From contig NZ_JASHKA010000014.1 of assembly GCF_030732845.1 (NCBI RefSeq), positions 1-64,000 on the forward strand: DNA of 64,000 nt, written 5' to 3'. This document shows, piece after piece, positions 25,991 to 35,594 of this stretch. The translations under genes and the position numbers were made by a program. Within the stretch, counting starts at the first letter, position 1. Each line of letters opens with the position of its first letter. Origin of the DNA: Roseibium sp. MMSF_3544. Lineage in GTDB: Bacteria; Pseudomonadota; Alphaproteobacteria; Rhizobiales; Stappiaceae. The notes below the pieces were generated by a model, which worked only from the letters and a program-made list of their open reading frames with translations, was not told the origin of the DNA and made no database searches.

Positions 25991-26746
25991 TTACTCGTCC
26001 GCCACCGGCTTGTCGTCTCTGAACGTGCGCCAGCCCGAGAACATCGATGACATGATCGATTGCCGGGACATGATGTCCTCGCGCACAGCCGCATAAACGT
26101 GAATGATCACGAAGCAGACGATCACCCAAAGTCCCAGGTGGTGCCAGGTGTGCACATCCTGGCTCTGGCCGAACAGCGGGATGATCCAGCTCGAGAACAT
26201 CTCATACTGCCAGGACCCCATGCCGGTGCCTTCGCCGTAGAGCGCGAAGCCGGTCAGGATCATGAAGACGATGCACCAGACGAAGAGCACGTGCATCACC
26301 AGGGTCGCCAGCGGGTTGTGGCCTGCGTATTTCAGCGGCTCGCGGACGATCATGGCGTACCACTCAACCTCATGGAACAGCTCGCGCCAGAAGCTACCCC
26401 GCCAGACGGGCGGCAGGAAAATCTGCTTGGCGTGCTTGTTGCCAACGAAAGCCCAGTAGATCCGGAACAGGAAGGCCACCGTCAGGATGTAGCCTGCTGC
26501 AAAATGCAGATAACGGATCCAGCCGAAGAGGAAGCTGGAAGAAGCTTCTCCTCCGATAGACGGCGGTGGCGAGCCGATAAAGTAACCGGTGATCCCGAGA
26601 ACGAGAATGCAAAGGGCATTGACCCAATGCCAGATCCGGACTGGTGCCTCGTAGATGTAGACGGCCTCTTCCTTGTGGGAGGCGGTCCCGTGATCCAGCG
26701 TTTCGCTGGTTTCGGGAACCTCCTGGCCGGTTGCGTCGATGGTCAT
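25991..26746 (-). CDS. hupC: Ni/Fe-hydrogenase b-type cytochrome HupC
   Basis: HupC anchors the hydrogenase in the membrane and passes electrons to quinone. From the ATG at 26746, behind an ATAAGGAGGATGCC ribosome site, it is 251 residues. Four hydrophobic segments are visible (near LCILVLGITGYFIG, YLHFAAGYILTVAFLF, LATLVMHVLFVWCIVFMILTG and LGLWVIVCFVIIHVYAA). Candidate haem ligands are the His in RIWHWVNAL, LHFAAGY, VMHVLF and TWHHLGLW. The first 30 residues are a polar extension. The frame upstream of 26746 overlaps hupE and is rejected. Confidence 0.96.
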   Translation of the reverse strand: MTIDATGQEVPETSETLDHGTASHKEEAVYIYEAPVRIWHWVNALCILVLGITGYFIGSPPPSIGGEASSSFLFGWIRYLHFAAGYILTVAFLFRIYWAFVGNKHAKQIFLPPVWRGSFWRELFHEVEWYAMIVREPLKYAGHNPLATLVMHVLFVWCIVFMILTGFALYGEGTGMGSWQYEMFSSWIIPLFGQSQDVHTWHHLGLWVIVCFVIIHVYAAVREDIMSRQSIMSSMFSGWRTFRDDKPVADE

Positions 26747-26756
26747 GGCATCCTCC

Positions 26757-27320
26757 TTATCCGGCGAGCAGCGCCACACCGGTGGCACCGAGGACGAGAC
26801 CGGGCGCATAGCGACCGATGAGCGATGTCCGGACAGACCGGCCGAACGTCCAGCCCGCGGCATGAAGCGCGGCACTCCCGGCGGCAAACGCGGCAAGGTA
26901 GACGACTGACGCCCCGATTGCTTCGACGCCGTGAGCTGTGCCATGCAGGAACCCGAACGCCGCTGTCACTGCCAGGATCAGCGGCAGCGCCAGATTTGAT
27001 CCGGCGGCGATCAAAAGGCCGAAGACAATGAGCGAAGCGAGAATGCCAGGCTCGGCAGCCGCAAGCGTCAGTCCGGCAACACCACTCAAGAGACCGATCA
27101 CCAATGCGGCAACGAAGGCTGCGGGAAGGGTCCATGCAATGCCGTCGCGACGGTCTGCGGCAAGGATCCCCACACCGAACATCGCCAGGAGATGGTCGAT
27201 GCCAAGGAAGGGGTGAAGAAATCCGGTCAGAGCGGTCAGCTCGTGTCCGGTATGCGCCGTGGCCGGGGTGGCCGCGATCAGGCCACCTCCGACAAGTGCC
27301 AGTTTCAAAAGCTTTTTCAT
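26757..27320 (-). CDS. hupE: HupE/UreJ-type nickel permease
   Basis: HupE (187 residues) has a cleavable signal peptide (MKKLLKLALVGGGLIAATPATA) followed by the family motif HPFLGIDHLLAM, whose His and Asp are needed for nickel uptake, and a second motif FLHGTAHG. About six membrane segments rich in Ala, Gly and Leu follow. It would supply Ni2+ for the hydrogenase. Here it sits between hupL and hupC, whereas in Rhizobium it comes after hupD. Confidence 0.93.
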   Translation of the reverse strand: MKKLLKLALVGGGLIAATPATAHTGHELTALTGFLHPFLGIDHLLAMFGVGILAADRRDGIAWTLPAAFVAALVIGLLSGVAGLTLAAAEPGILASLIVFGLLIAAGSNLALPLILAVTAAFGFLHGTAHGVEAIGASVVYLAAFAAGSAALHAAGWTFGRSVRTSLIGRYAPGLVLGATGVALLAG

Positions 27321-27332
27321 GATGTTCCTCCC

Positions 27333-29135
27333 TCAGCGCACCTTGATGTCGGCCAGTTCCTCACCGTCCGGACCCATGACATGGGTCGAACAGGCAAGGC
27401 ACGGGTCGAAACTGTGCAGGGTGCGCAGAATTTCGACCGGCTCGTCGGCGCGTTCCACCTTCGTGTTCAAAAGCGAGGCTTCGAACGCTCCGATGTTGCC
27501 GTCATTGTCGCGCGGGCTGCCGTTCCAGGTGGTCGGCACCACGCACTGGTAATTGTCGATCCTGGTGTCCTTGATCTTGATCCAGTGTGCGAGCGCGCCA
27601 CGCGGAGCTTCGGTGAAGCCGACGCCCTTGACTTCCGTCGGCCAGGTCGACGGGTCGAATTTCTCCGTATTGGCCGTCGTGGAATCGCCGGCTTTGATGT
27701 TGGCGATCATCTTGTCCATGAAGTAGCGCTGCTTTTGCGCCGCCCACTGGGCTTCAAGTCCCCTTGCAGCCGTGCGCCCAAGCGTCGAGAACAGGGCGTC
27801 GATAGGCACGTCGAGCGCCGACAGCGTGCGGTCGACCTGGTCCTTGATCTCCTCGTGCCCTTGCATGTAGCCGATGACGTAGCGGGCGAGCGGCCCGACT
27901 TCCATCGCGTGGCCACGCCAGCGCGGTGCCTTGATCCAGGAATACTTGGCGTTTTCATCGATGTTGACGATGTTGGTCGACGTGCCGATCAGGTTGTCAC
28001 CGAGCGCGTAGTTCGGTTCCGTGACCCCGTCCCAGGGGTGCAGCCCCTTGGCCTCGTCGGCATAGGCGTACCAGGAGTGCGGCACGAATTCTTGGATCTG
28101 GTCCGGATCCCTGAGGTCGATCTCGTGGATTTCCGTCAGCTTGCCATCGACGATGGCGCCGCGCGGCATCATCAGGTTTTCCGGCGAGTAATCGTTGGCC
28201 CGGTCCGGGATGTCGCCGTAGGACATCAGGCTCTGGGACGACAGTCCACCGCCATAGAGCCAGCTCTTGTAGAACCCGGCAATGGCAATCAGATCCGGAA
28301 TATAGACGTTTTCGATGAACTCGATGGACCGGTCGATGATGCTGGAGACATAGTTGAGCCGGTCCATGGTGATTGGCGCGCCGACGGCCTGATCGCCATC
28401 GATGTTGATCGCGCAGGGAACACCACCCACCAGCCAGTTCGGATGGGTATCCTTGCCACCGAAGATCGTGCGGGTGGTCATGATTTCCTTCTGGAAATCG
28501 AGCGCTTCGAGATAGTGGGTGACCGCCATCAGATCGGCTTCCGGCGGCAACAGGTAGGCCGGGTTGGTCCAATAACCGTTTTTGAACGGTCCGAGCTGGC
28601 CGGATTCGACGAATTTCTTCAAGCGGTTCTGAATGTCCCGGAAGTAACCGGGCGAAGACTTGGCGTGTCTTGGGGACACCTGCTGCTGCAGTGCGGAGGT
28701 CGCCTTCGGGTCCGCCTTCAAGGCGTTGACCGGGTTCACCCAGTCCAGCGCATGAAGGTGATAGAAGTGAACCAGATGGTCGTGTACCTGCAGCGACAGC
28801 TGCATGATGTTGCGGATGGAGTTGGCGTTTTCGGGAATGTCGATCCCGAGTGCATCTTCCACCGCGCGCACGGAGGTGAGCGCGTGGGTGCCGGTGCAGA
28901 CGCCGCAGATCCGCTGGGTGAACGCCCAGGCATCACGCGGATCGCGGCCCTTCAGGATCACTTCAAGTCCACGCCACATGGTGCCGGTAGAGACCGCGTT
29001 GCGAATGATGTTGTCCTCATCGACATTCACTTCGCAGCGCATGTGGCCTTCGATCCGCGTGACCGGATCAACCACGACCCGCTTGCCGGAGGTATCCAGA
29101 TCAAACCCGTTCGGGGTGCGCAAGGTAGCCATCAC
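27333..29135 (-). CDS. hupL: Uptake [NiFe]-hydrogenase large subunit HupL
   Basis: HupL (600 residues) carries the NiFe site. The N-terminal Ni ligands are in [20 protein letters not shown] and the C-terminal ones in DPCLACSTH, followed by a 15-residue tail ([15 protein letters not shown]) to be cut by HupD after His. The group 1 signature [21 protein letters not shown] is at the N-terminus. It has no leader of its own and is exported with HupS by the Tat system. The start overlaps the hupS stop by four bases. Confidence 0.98.
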   Translation of the reverse strand: MMATLRTPNGFDLDTSGKRVVVDPVTRIEGHMRCEVNVDEDNIIRNAVSTGTMWRGLEVILKGRDPRDAWAFTQRICGVCTGTHALTSVRAVEDALGIDIPENANSIRNIMQLSLQVHDHLVHFYHLHALDWVNPVNALKADPKATSALQQQVSPRHAKSSPGYFRDIQNRLKKFVESGQLGPFKNGYWTNPAYLLPPEADLMAVTHYLEALDFQKEIMTTRTIFGGKDTHPNWLVGGVPCAINIDGDQAVGAPITMDRLNYVSSIIDRSIEFIENVYIPDLIAIAGFYKSWLYGGGLSSQSLMSYGDIPDRANDYSPENLMMPRGAIVDGKLTEIHEIDLRDPDQIQEFVPHSWYAYADEAKGLHPWDGVTEPNYALGDNLIGTSTNIVNIDENAKYSWIKAPRWRGHAMEVGPLARYVIGYMQGHEEIKDQVDRTLSALDVPIDALFSTLGRTAARGLEAQWAAQKQRYFMDKMIANIKAGDSTTANTEKFDPSTWPTEVKGVGFTEAPRGALAHWIKIKDTRIDNYQCVVPTTWNGSPRDNDGNIGAFEASLLNTKVERADEPVEILRTLHSFDPCLACSTHVMGPDGEELADIKVR

Positions 29136-30211
29136 TCATCTCCTCCCTTGTGGCGAGCGCGCTTGACGGCGCTGGCGGCAGCGTGGGTCGCGGCGGCTGC
29201 GCCGACGACCAGGGCCGCCGCTCCGCCGATCTTGTCCGCGTTGGACTCAACGCCGAACCCTTTGATGTCGGTCAGGCGGTCATAGAAGCCGCCCTTGTCC
29301 CAGAACCCGTCTTCCGAACAGCCGAAGCAGGGATGACCGGACTGGATCGGGAAGGACAGGCCGCCGTTCCAGCGAACGGTCGAGCAGGCGTTGTAGGTGG
29401 TGGGGCCTTTGCAGCCGACCTTGTAGAGGCAATAGCCCTTGCGTGCGCCCTCATCGTCGAAGCTTTCGACGAACTGGCCCGCATCGAAGTGCGGCCGCCG
29501 GTAGCACTTGTCGTGGATCCGCTGCGAATAGAACATTTTCGGCCGGCCCTGACGGTCAAGTTCCGGGAACCGGTCGAAAGTAACGAGATAGGTGATCACC
29601 GCGGTCATCACTTCGGCAATCGGCGGACAGCCGGGGACCTTGATGATCGGCTTGTTGTTCGGCATGCCCGGTGCCTTGTGGATCGGCACCGCCTGAGTCG
29701 GATTCGGCCTTGCCGCCTGGACGCAGCCCCAGGATGCACAAGAGCCCCAGGAGATGATCGCCTTGCAGTGTGCTGCCGCGTGCTGCAATTGCTCAAGATA
29801 AGGCTTGCCTGCGATGATGCAGGACATGCCTTCCTGGTTGAGCGGCGGATTGCCCTCACAGGCAAGAAGGTAGTTGCCGTCGTATTTGTCGATCGTTTCC
29901 TGGATGATCGCCTCGGCCTGATGGCCGGCAGCCGCCATGATGGTGTCGTCATAGTCGAGCGAGATCATCGACAGGATGACGTCCTTGGCGAGAGGGTGTG
30001 CCGAACGGATGAAACTCTCCGAACAACACGTGCACTCAAGCCCGTGCAGCCACAGCACCGGAATGCGCGGCTTTGTCTCCATGGCTTCGGCGATTTTCGG
30101 CGCAAAGCTCGGTCCGAGACCGAGCGCTGCTGCCGTCAGCGAACAGAATTTAAGGAAACTTCGCCTGGTGATGCCTTGTCGGCGCATCACATCGTAAAAG
30201 GTCTCGTGCAT
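29132..30211 (-). CDS. hupS: Uptake [NiFe]-hydrogenase small subunit HupS
   Basis: HupS holds the Fe-S relay from the NiFe site to HupC. The ATG at 30211 follows a GGAGGAG site and gives 359 residues with a classical Tat leader: TRRSFLK at residues 15-21, then a hydrophobic stretch to about residue 45. The proximal cluster motif [13 protein letters not shown] follows; later cysteines ([44 protein letters not shown]) supply the other clusters. A C-terminal hydrophobic helix ([21 protein letters not shown]) anchors it to the membrane. Confidence 0.98.
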   Translation of the reverse strand: MHETFYDVMRRQGITRRSFLKFCSLTAAALGLGPSFAPKIAEAMETKPRIPVLWLHGLECTCCSESFIRSAHPLAKDVILSMISLDYDDTIMAAAGHQAEAIIQETIDKYDGNYLLACEGNPPLNQEGMSCIIAGKPYLEQLQHAAAHCKAIISWGSCASWGCVQAARPNPTQAVPIHKAPGMPNNKPIIKVPGCPPIAEVMTAVITYLVTFDRFPELDRQGRPKMFYSQRIHDKCYRRPHFDAGQFVESFDDEGARKGYCLYKVGCKGPTTYNACSTVRWNGGLSFPIQSGHPCFGCSEDGFWDKGGFYDRLTDIKGFGVESNADKIGGAAALVVGAAAATHAAASAVKRARHKGGDE

Positions 30212-30267
30212 ACCCCACGCTCCTCCGCATGTTATTTTTGGCTGGATGCCAAATTCCATGCGGGCTT

Positions 30268-30283
30268 TGCAGGAAGCGGGCCA
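30268..30283 (-). promoter_or_regulatory. Sigma-54 (-24/-12) promoter of hupSLEC
   Basis: The minus-strand sequence TGGCCCGCTTCCTGCA matches TGGCACG-N4-TTGCA with the invariant GG and GC exactly spaced and two substitutions. Predicted start is near 30257, about 46 bases before the hupS ATG. An A-rich tract (30287-30310) lies just upstream and could assist bending. HupR is the likely activator. Confidence 0.75.
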
Positions 30284-30470
30284 AATTCTTTAGTTTTTGT
30301 TTTTGTTGGGTTTTCGTCGGAAAATTCCACTGTTCAGCTTGATGGCGAAACGGATAGAGCCGCTGCATGTTTTCAAAGTGTAAGCAAACTAACCACCAAG
30401 CCGCCAGTCGTGCTTTCAAGGTTGGAGGCGAGATTTCGCGCGGCAAGAAAGCCGGTCGCTTCCAGCTGGA

Positions 30471-31553
30471 ATGCGTATCGGTCCACGCCAGAAAACAAAG
30501 ACCCCGGTTTTGTGCTATGTCCTGAAACCGGTAACCCTAATACCCGAGCGGACCGCACTCTTGAACCTGGTTATCCTTGTGACGCCTTACTTCAATCTGG
30601 CTGCAACGATGTCCTTCATCGATCCGTTCCGGGCGGCAAACTACCTGACCGGGTCGACAACGTTCCGATGGCACGTGCTTTCTGCCGAGGGTGGAATGGT
30701 GATGTCGAGCAGCGGGCTCGCGATTGAAACCGCTGCGTTGACGCAAACCGTACCGGCAAAGGCAGATCTCGTTCTCGTCAGTTCAAGCTGGACGCCGGAG
30801 CAGAGCTATTCGGACGTCACGACGAGTGCGCTCAACCGATGGGCCCGGGAAGGGGCGATTGTCGGCGGCATCGACACCGGCGCCTTCGTCCTGGCCAATG
30901 CCGGGCTGTTGAAGAACAAGCGGGCCACGGCGCACTACGAACATATAGATGCGCTCATGGAAATGGCGACGGACACGACGGTTTGCGAAGATCTGTTTGT
31001 CGTTGACGGCCGGCTCTTCACCTGTTGCGGCGGCACGGCGGCCTCCGATGCCGCGCTTCATTATCTCAGCGAGTTTTCCGGCCCCAGCATTGCGAATGCG
31101 GCCGCGCGCTATGTGTTTCACCATGATGTTCGCGGCGCGGGCCGATCGCAGAACCCGAAACGTGTCGAGCCGACGGGCCACGTGACACCCAACACCGTCA
31201 GAAAAGCAATCGATCTGATGGAGGCAAATCTTGAAGATCCGATTCCGATCCCGGAAATCTGCAAACGCGTTGCCATCTCACAGCGGCAGCTGGGCCGCCT
31301 GTTCACGCAATATGTTCACAAGACACCGGTCGAATACTATCGCGACATCCGGCTCGACCGCGCCCGGGGCCTGGTGACGCAGACAGAAATGAAACTCAGC
31401 GAAGTGGCGGCGGCCTCCGGCTTCAACAGCCAGGTTCATTTCAGCCGATGTTACCAACAGAAATTCGGCCTGGCACCGAACAAGGACCGCATCGAGGGCC
31501 GTGTCCCATTCGAGTTCCGGGCCTGGCCGATGCATAGTCCAAGGTCAAGCTAG
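30471..31553 (+). CDS. GlxA/CdhR-type transcriptional regulator (DJ-1/PfpI + AraC)
   Basis: The 360-residue protein has an N-terminal class I amidotransferase-like domain (LNLVILVTPYFNLAATMSFI; GGIDTGAFVLANAGLL; FTCCGGTAASDAALHYL) and a C-terminal AraC HTH pair (PIPIPEICKRVAISQRQLGRLF; KLSEVAAASGFNSQVHFSRCY). This architecture is shared by CdhR and GbdR, regulators of carnitine and glycine betaine catabolism. It is the plus-strand gene facing the catabolic operon, overlapping the carnitine-dehydrogenase-like gene tail to tail by four bases. Its start is uncertain: the amidotransferase fold begins near a TTG at 30561, and 30471 is the longest ATG frame. Confidence 0.85.
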   Translation: MRIGPRQKTKTPVLCYVLKPVTLIPERTALLNLVILVTPYFNLAATMSFIDPFRAANYLTGSTTFRWHVLSAEGGMVMSSSGLAIETAALTQTVPAKADLVLVSSSWTPEQSYSDVTTSALNRWAREGAIVGGIDTGAFVLANAGLLKNKRATAHYEHIDALMEMATDTTVCEDLFVVDGRLFTCCGGTAASDAALHYLSEFSGPSIANAAARYVFHHDVRGAGRSQNPKRVEPTGHVTPNTVRKAIDLMEANLEDPIPIPEICKRVAISQRQLGRLFTQYVHKTPVEYYRDIRLDRARGLVTQTEMKLSEVAAASGFNSQVHFSRCYQQKFGLAPNKDRIEGRVPFEFRAWPMHSPRSS

Positions 31554-32479
31554 CGAAGCGGCTTCGTCGCAGCCTGGATCGCCACCAGCATTCGGTCCCT
31601 GTCGCGCGCGAGTTCCTGAGGGCTGCGTCCTCTCGCCTGCTCGGCCATGCCTGCGACCAGCTTTTCAATGACATCGTCATCGAGCCGCGGATCGCCCAAA
31701 TCGTCCCACCAGCCGTTGAAGGTATCCTTGAAATGGTCGCAGAACGCTTTGAGGCCACCTTCGCCCGCGCCGAGATGAAACAGCATCGTTGGACCCATCG
31801 ACGCCCACCTCAGACCGGGGCCGGCCCACATCGCCCTGTCAATGTCTTCAACGCTCGCAACGCCCTCTATGGCCATGTAGACCGCTTCGCGCCAGACAGC
31901 TGCCTGCAGGCGGTTCGCAACATGGCCCGCCATGCCTTTCTTGATGCGGATCGTGACTTTTCCAATGTCGTGATAAAAGTCTTCGGTCACGTTCAGAACA
32001 TCCGCACTGGTGCACGAATTTCCCGTCAGTTCCACCAGCGGGATCAAGTGTGGCGGATTGAACGGGTGCCCGAGAACAAAGCGCGCGGGATCTTTCCAGC
32101 CCTCTTGCAGCGCCTCCAGCGTCAATCCGGACGTCGAACTCGACACGACCGCGTGGGGCGGCAGCACCGCTTCGATTTCCCCATAGGTCGCATGTTTGAT
32201 CGGAAGCCTCTCAGGTACGTTTTCCTGAACGAAGTCTGCGCCTTCCACGACGGATGCGGCTGACTGCGAAAACGTCAAAGCGTCCGGCGTCGCCCGCTCT
32301 GTCAGGCCAAGCTCTTCAAGCGCCGGCCAGGCCGCGTCGATATACGCTTTGACCTTGTTTTGCGTTTCCGGGTCTGGATCGAAGACGGATACGCTTCGTC
32401 CCGCTGCCAGGAAGAGGGCCGTCCAGCTGGCACCAATGACACCTGCGCCCAGAACAGCGACATTCGAAATATGCTTCAT
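31550..32479 (-). CDS. 3-hydroxyacyl-CoA dehydrogenase family, L-carnitine dehydrogenase-like
   Basis: The 309-residue NAD-dependent dehydrogenase has the Rossmann motif VAVLGAGVIGASWTALF, the 3HCDH patterns VQENVPERLPIKHATY, LGHPFNPPHLIPLVE and RIKKGMAGHVANRLQAAVWREA, and the segment AMWAGPGLRWASMGP, which resembles the GPGLRWA motif of carnitine 3-dehydrogenases. It would oxidise a 3-hydroxy group next to a charged end group. A downstream BKACE enzyme and a CdhR-like regulator fit conversion of carnitine (or an analogue) to 3-dehydrocarnitine. Not every residue needed for the assignment can be verified, and a 3-hydroxybutyrate-type substrate is possible. It is the last gene of its operon. 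Confidence 0.75.
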   Translation of the reverse strand: MKHISNVAVLGAGVIGASWTALFLAAGRSVSVFDPDPETQNKVKAYIDAAWPALEELGLTERATPDALTFSQSAASVVEGADFVQENVPERLPIKHATYGEIEAVLPPHAVVSSSTSGLTLEALQEGWKDPARFVLGHPFNPPHLIPLVELTGNSCTSADVLNVTEDFYHDIGKVTIRIKKGMAGHVANRLQAAVWREAVYMAIEGVASVEDIDRAMWAGPGLRWASMGPTMLFHLGAGEGGLKAFCDHFKDTFNGWWDDLGDPRLDDDVIEKLVAGMAEQARGRSPQELARDRDRMLVAIQAATKPLR

Positions 32480-33213
32480 CAGAACAATCCCGGGTTCAAG
32501 GGTGAGGCGGCGGTCATGCCGCCGTCGACAGTGAATAGCTGCCCGGTTGCGAAGGAGGCATCGTCAGAGGCAAGCCAGACCGCCATCGCGGCGATGTCAG
32601 AGGGTTTGCCAAACCGTCCGGCCGGGTGCCGCTTCACGGCATCGGACTGCGCTTTGTCCGGATCTTGGGCAAGCTGGAATCCGGCCTCCAGCATGCCCGT
32701 TTCGATCCAGCCCGGGCAAATCGCATTGCAACGGATCGCCGGACCTTGGTCGACCGCGATCGACCGCGTGAGCCCGTGCACAAAGGCCTTCGACGCGTTG
32801 TAGAGCGCCATGGACGGGTCGGCGACATTGCCGGATATGGAGCCGATATTGATGAGCGAGCCACCATTGCGCATGCGCGGTATGAAGGCGCGACAAACAT
32901 TGAAGACGCCCCTCGCGTTGGTGCCCATCACCAGGTCCCAATCCTCGTCGGAACTCTCGACCACGGTTTTTTCGACCTGAACTCCCGCATTGTTGACGAC
33001 AACGTCAAACGCACCGAGGCTCTCTGCAGTATTTGTCACAGCGTCCGGGTCGGAGACGTCGAGGCTGATCCAGCCGGCTTTGAATTCGTCAGGGTGCTCC
33101 CCGCGGCCGCACGCAACGACATCTGCGCCTTCTCTCAGAAAAGCGTCGACGATCCCGCGCCCGATGCCCGACCGTCCTCCGGTGACAAAGGCCCGTTTGC
33201 CTGAAAGACGCAT
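32479..33213 (-). CDS. Short-chain dehydrogenase/reductase (SDR) 1
   Basis: A classical SDR of 244 residues: cofactor loop TGGRSGIGRG, NNAG, catalytic Ser in INIGSISGN and YNASKAF, and PGWIETGM. It ends against the carnitine-dehydrogenase-like gene and starts on the last base of the aldehyde dehydrogenase gene, so all three are translationally coupled. It probably oxidises an alcohol of the pathway substrate, but SDR specificity cannot be read from sequence. Confidence 0.85.
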   Translation of the reverse strand: MRLSGKRAFVTGGRSGIGRGIVDAFLREGADVVACGRGEHPDEFKAGWISLDVSDPDAVTNTAESLGAFDVVVNNAGVQVEKTVVESSDEDWDLVMGTNARGVFNVCRAFIPRMRNGGSLINIGSISGNVADPSMALYNASKAFVHGLTRSIAVDQGPAIRCNAICPGWIETGMLEAGFQLAQDPDKAQSDAVKRHPAGRFGKPSDIAAMAVWLASDDASFATGQLFTVDGGMTAASPLNPGLF

Positions 33214-34631
33214 CAGTGCGCAACCATGACGTGGCGGATCGACGTGTAGGCATCCAGCGCATAGACCGACATGTCACATCCGGTGCCGGAACCCTTCATC
33301 GCAGCCCAGGGCATTTCCGGTGTCGCGACGCCATGCGTGTTGACCCATGTAAAGCCGTAGCGCAGCTTCGATGTCATCTGCATCGCGCGCCCGACGTCCC
33401 GCGTCCAGACGGAAGAAGCCAATCCATAGGACCCAGCGTTCGCTGTTTTCAAAGCCTCGTCCGCATCGGTAAACCGCGACACTGTCACGACGGGCCCGAA
33501 TACTTCGCTCCGCGCAATCTCGGCATTCCCGTCGACATTCGCGACAACGGTCGGCTGGTAGAAAAATCCGCTACCGTCTCCGCTTTCCCCGCCAGTGATC
33601 ACTTCGCCCGACGGACGCGCGCGATCGACGAAGGCTGCTACGCGGTTTCTGTGCTCGGCCGAAACAAGAGGCCCCATCTCGGTGCCTTCCGCCTTTTGGG
33701 CGCCCATCTGGATTTGGCTAACCTGGTCTCCGATGGCGGCGACAAGCTTGTCGTAGATGCCGTCGGCGGCGAGCACCCGGCAGGGCTGCGCGCAATCCTG
33801 TCCGGCGTTGAAATAGCTGCCGTATCGAATGGTTTCGGCAACGGCATCAATATCGGCATCATCAAAGACGATGACTGGCGCCTTGCCGCCGAGCTCGAGA
33901 TGAACATGGCGTATCTGGTTGGAAGCCGCCCGCATTGCCGCCATCCCGGTTGCCGGTGATCCTGTGACGCTGATGGCTTCCATTTGCGGACTGTTGATCA
34001 ACTGATCCCCAATCGTCGGGCCGCGCCCGTGCACGATGTTCAGGAGGCCTGCGGGAACTGCATCCTTGATGAGTTCAGCCAGCTTCAATGTCGACAGCGG
34101 CGTCAGCTCCGAGGGCTTCAGAACCACGGGGCATCCGGCGGCAATCGGCGCCGCCAGTTTCCAGGACGCCATCATCAAGGGATAGTTCCACGGGGCGATG
34201 GCTGCGACCGGTCCGACCGGATCGCGCCGGATCATCGATGTGTGGCCGGCCACATATTCGCCGGTTGCCGAGCCGGTCATCGTTCTTGCCGCGCCTGCGA
34301 AAAAACGGAAGACGTCGATGGTCAGCGGCATTTCATCGTCATGCGCGGACGGCCACGGTTTGCCGACATCAAGACTTTCAAGTTCCGCCAGCTCGAAACT
34401 GTTCTCCTCGATTATCTCCGCGATCTGCAGAAGAAGCGCAGATCGCTCCGCTGGTGTTGTCGCCGACAGGGTCGCGAAGCTTTCTGCCGAACTTCTAACC
34501 GCCGCCTCAACCTGTTCCGGGCTCGCTTCGTTCACCGTTGCGATTGTGCTGCCGGTTGCCGGGTCAAGAACATCCAGTGCGACGCCGTCGCCGCTCACCA
34601 GTTCGCCGTTTATCAACATTTTCGTCTGCAT
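33213..34631 (-). CDS. NAD-dependent aldehyde dehydrogenase (aminobutyraldehyde/betaine aldehyde type)
   Basis: The 472-residue ALDH has [21 protein letters not shown] cofactor motifs, the general base in [18 protein letters not shown] and the catalytic Cys in [12 protein letters not shown]. The closest family patterns are gamma-aminobutyraldehyde and betaine aldehyde dehydrogenases (PatD, BADH). In this operon it could oxidise betaine aldehyde (after BetC and a choline dehydrogenase) or 4-trimethylaminobutyraldehyde. No choline dehydrogenase (BetA) gene is in the window. Confidence 0.85.
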   Translation of the reverse strand: MQTKMLINGELVSGDGVALDVLDPATGSTIATVNEASPEQVEAAVRSSAESFATLSATTPAERSALLLQIAEIIEENSFELAELESLDVGKPWPSAHDDEMPLTIDVFRFFAGAARTMTGSATGEYVAGHTSMIRRDPVGPVAAIAPWNYPLMMASWKLAAPIAAGCPVVLKPSELTPLSTLKLAELIKDAVPAGLLNIVHGRGPTIGDQLINSPQMEAISVTGSPATGMAAMRAASNQIRHVHLELGGKAPVIVFDDADIDAVAETIRYGSYFNAGQDCAQPCRVLAADGIYDKLVAAIGDQVSQIQMGAQKAEGTEMGPLVSAEHRNRVAAFVDRARPSGEVITGGESGDGSGFFYQPTVVANVDGNAEIARSEVFGPVVTVSRFTDADEALKTANAGSYGLASSVWTRDVGRAMQMTSKLRYGFTWVNTHGVATPEMPWAAMKGSGTGCDMSVYALDAYTSIRHVMVAH

Positions 34632-34661
34632 GGATTGTCCTCCTTAGGGTGCGTCCGTAGC

Positions 34662-35594
34662 CTAAAACCCGACTCGGTCAGCTCCCTTCAGCGCAAGGCG
34701 CTGGCGGGCTTCGGCGGGGGTCGCCACTGTCAGTCCCAGATTTTCGATGATCGTGCGAATGCGTTGAACCTGTTGGGCATTCGACGTTGCAAGCTCGCCC
34801 TTGCCGATAAAGAGGCTGTCTTCCAGGCCGACGCGGAGATTGCCGCCGAGCAGAGCGCTCTGGGTCGCAAACGGCATTTGATGGCGGCCCGCCGACAGAA
34901 CCGACCACTCGTAAGTGCTGGCGCCGAAGAGCTCGTCCGCCTTCTTGTGAAGATGAACAAGATTGTCGATATCGGCCCCCATGCCACCCAGGATGCCGAA
35001 CACCATCTGAATGAAGAAAGGCGGTTTGATCAGGCCCTGGTCCACGAACCATTTGACGTTGTAAAGATGCCCGAGGTCGTAGCACTCGAACTCGAACCGG
35101 GTGCCGTGGTCGCCACCGAGTTTCTCGATCGCGTAGCGGATCGTCTTGAACGTGTTCGGAAAGATGAAATCTTCCGTCATTTCCAGGAAAGGGCGTTCCC
35201 AATCGAACTGGAAGTCACTGTATTTCTGAAGCATCGGGAAGATGCCGAAATTCATAGATCCCATGTTGAGCGATGCCATTTCCGGACTTGCGCTGGTCGC
35301 CGCCAGAAGCCGTTCGTCCATCGACATGCCCAGGCCGCCGCCGGTGGAGACATTCACAACCGCGTCCGTCGACTGCTTTATGACGGGTAGAAACTGTCGG
35401 AAGATTTCCGGTCTCGGGTCCGGCTTGCCGGTGTCCGGATTGCGCGCATGGAGATGGATGATCGAAGCGCCGGCTTCGGCAGCTTCAATGCTTGCCGTTG
35501 CGATTTCGGCCGGTGTGATCGGCAGGTGCGGTGACATCGACGGTGTATGGATACCGCCTGTCGGGGCACAGGTTATGATGATGGACTTCGGCAT
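34662..35594 (-). CDS. BKACE family (beta-keto acid cleavage enzyme)
   Basis: BKACE enzymes cleave a beta-keto acid with acetyl-CoA to acetoacetate and a CoA ester, using zinc. The 310-residue protein has IIITCAPTGGIHTPSMSP, zinc-ligand motif IIHLHARNPDTGKPDPRPEIF (about residues 45-65), NVSTGGGLGMS, ECYDLGHLYN and VGLEDSLFIGKG. Next to a carnitine dehydrogenase homologue the natural reaction would be 3-dehydrocarnitine plus acetyl-CoA giving betainyl-CoA and acetoacetate; this is inference from the neighbours. It starts on the last base of SDR 2. Confidence 0.88.
   Translation of the reverse strand: MPKSIIITCAPTGGIHTPSMSPHLPITPAEIATASIEAAEAGASIIHLHARNPDTGKPDPRPEIFRQFLPVIKQSTDAVVNVSTGGGLGMSMDERLLAATSASPEMASLNMGSMNFGIFPMLQKYSDFQFDWERPFLEMTEDFIFPNTFKTIRYAIEKLGGDHGTRFEFECYDLGHLYNVKWFVDQGLIKPPFFIQMVFGILGGMGADIDNLVHLHKKADELFGASTYEWSVLSAGRHQMPFATQSALLGGNLRVGLEDSLFIGKGELATSNAQQVQRIRTIIENLGLTVATPAEARQRLALKGADRVGF

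Noticed and set aside
27192..29285. Long plus-strand open frame opposite hupL
   Set aside because: It lies fully antisense to a certain gene, has an Arg/Val/Asp-rich shadow composition of high-GC DNA and no ribosome site or family motif.
29150..30727. Plus-strand open frame of about 525 codons opposite hupS
   Set aside because: It is antisense to hupS and runs through the promoter region into glxA in another frame; no domain is recognisable.
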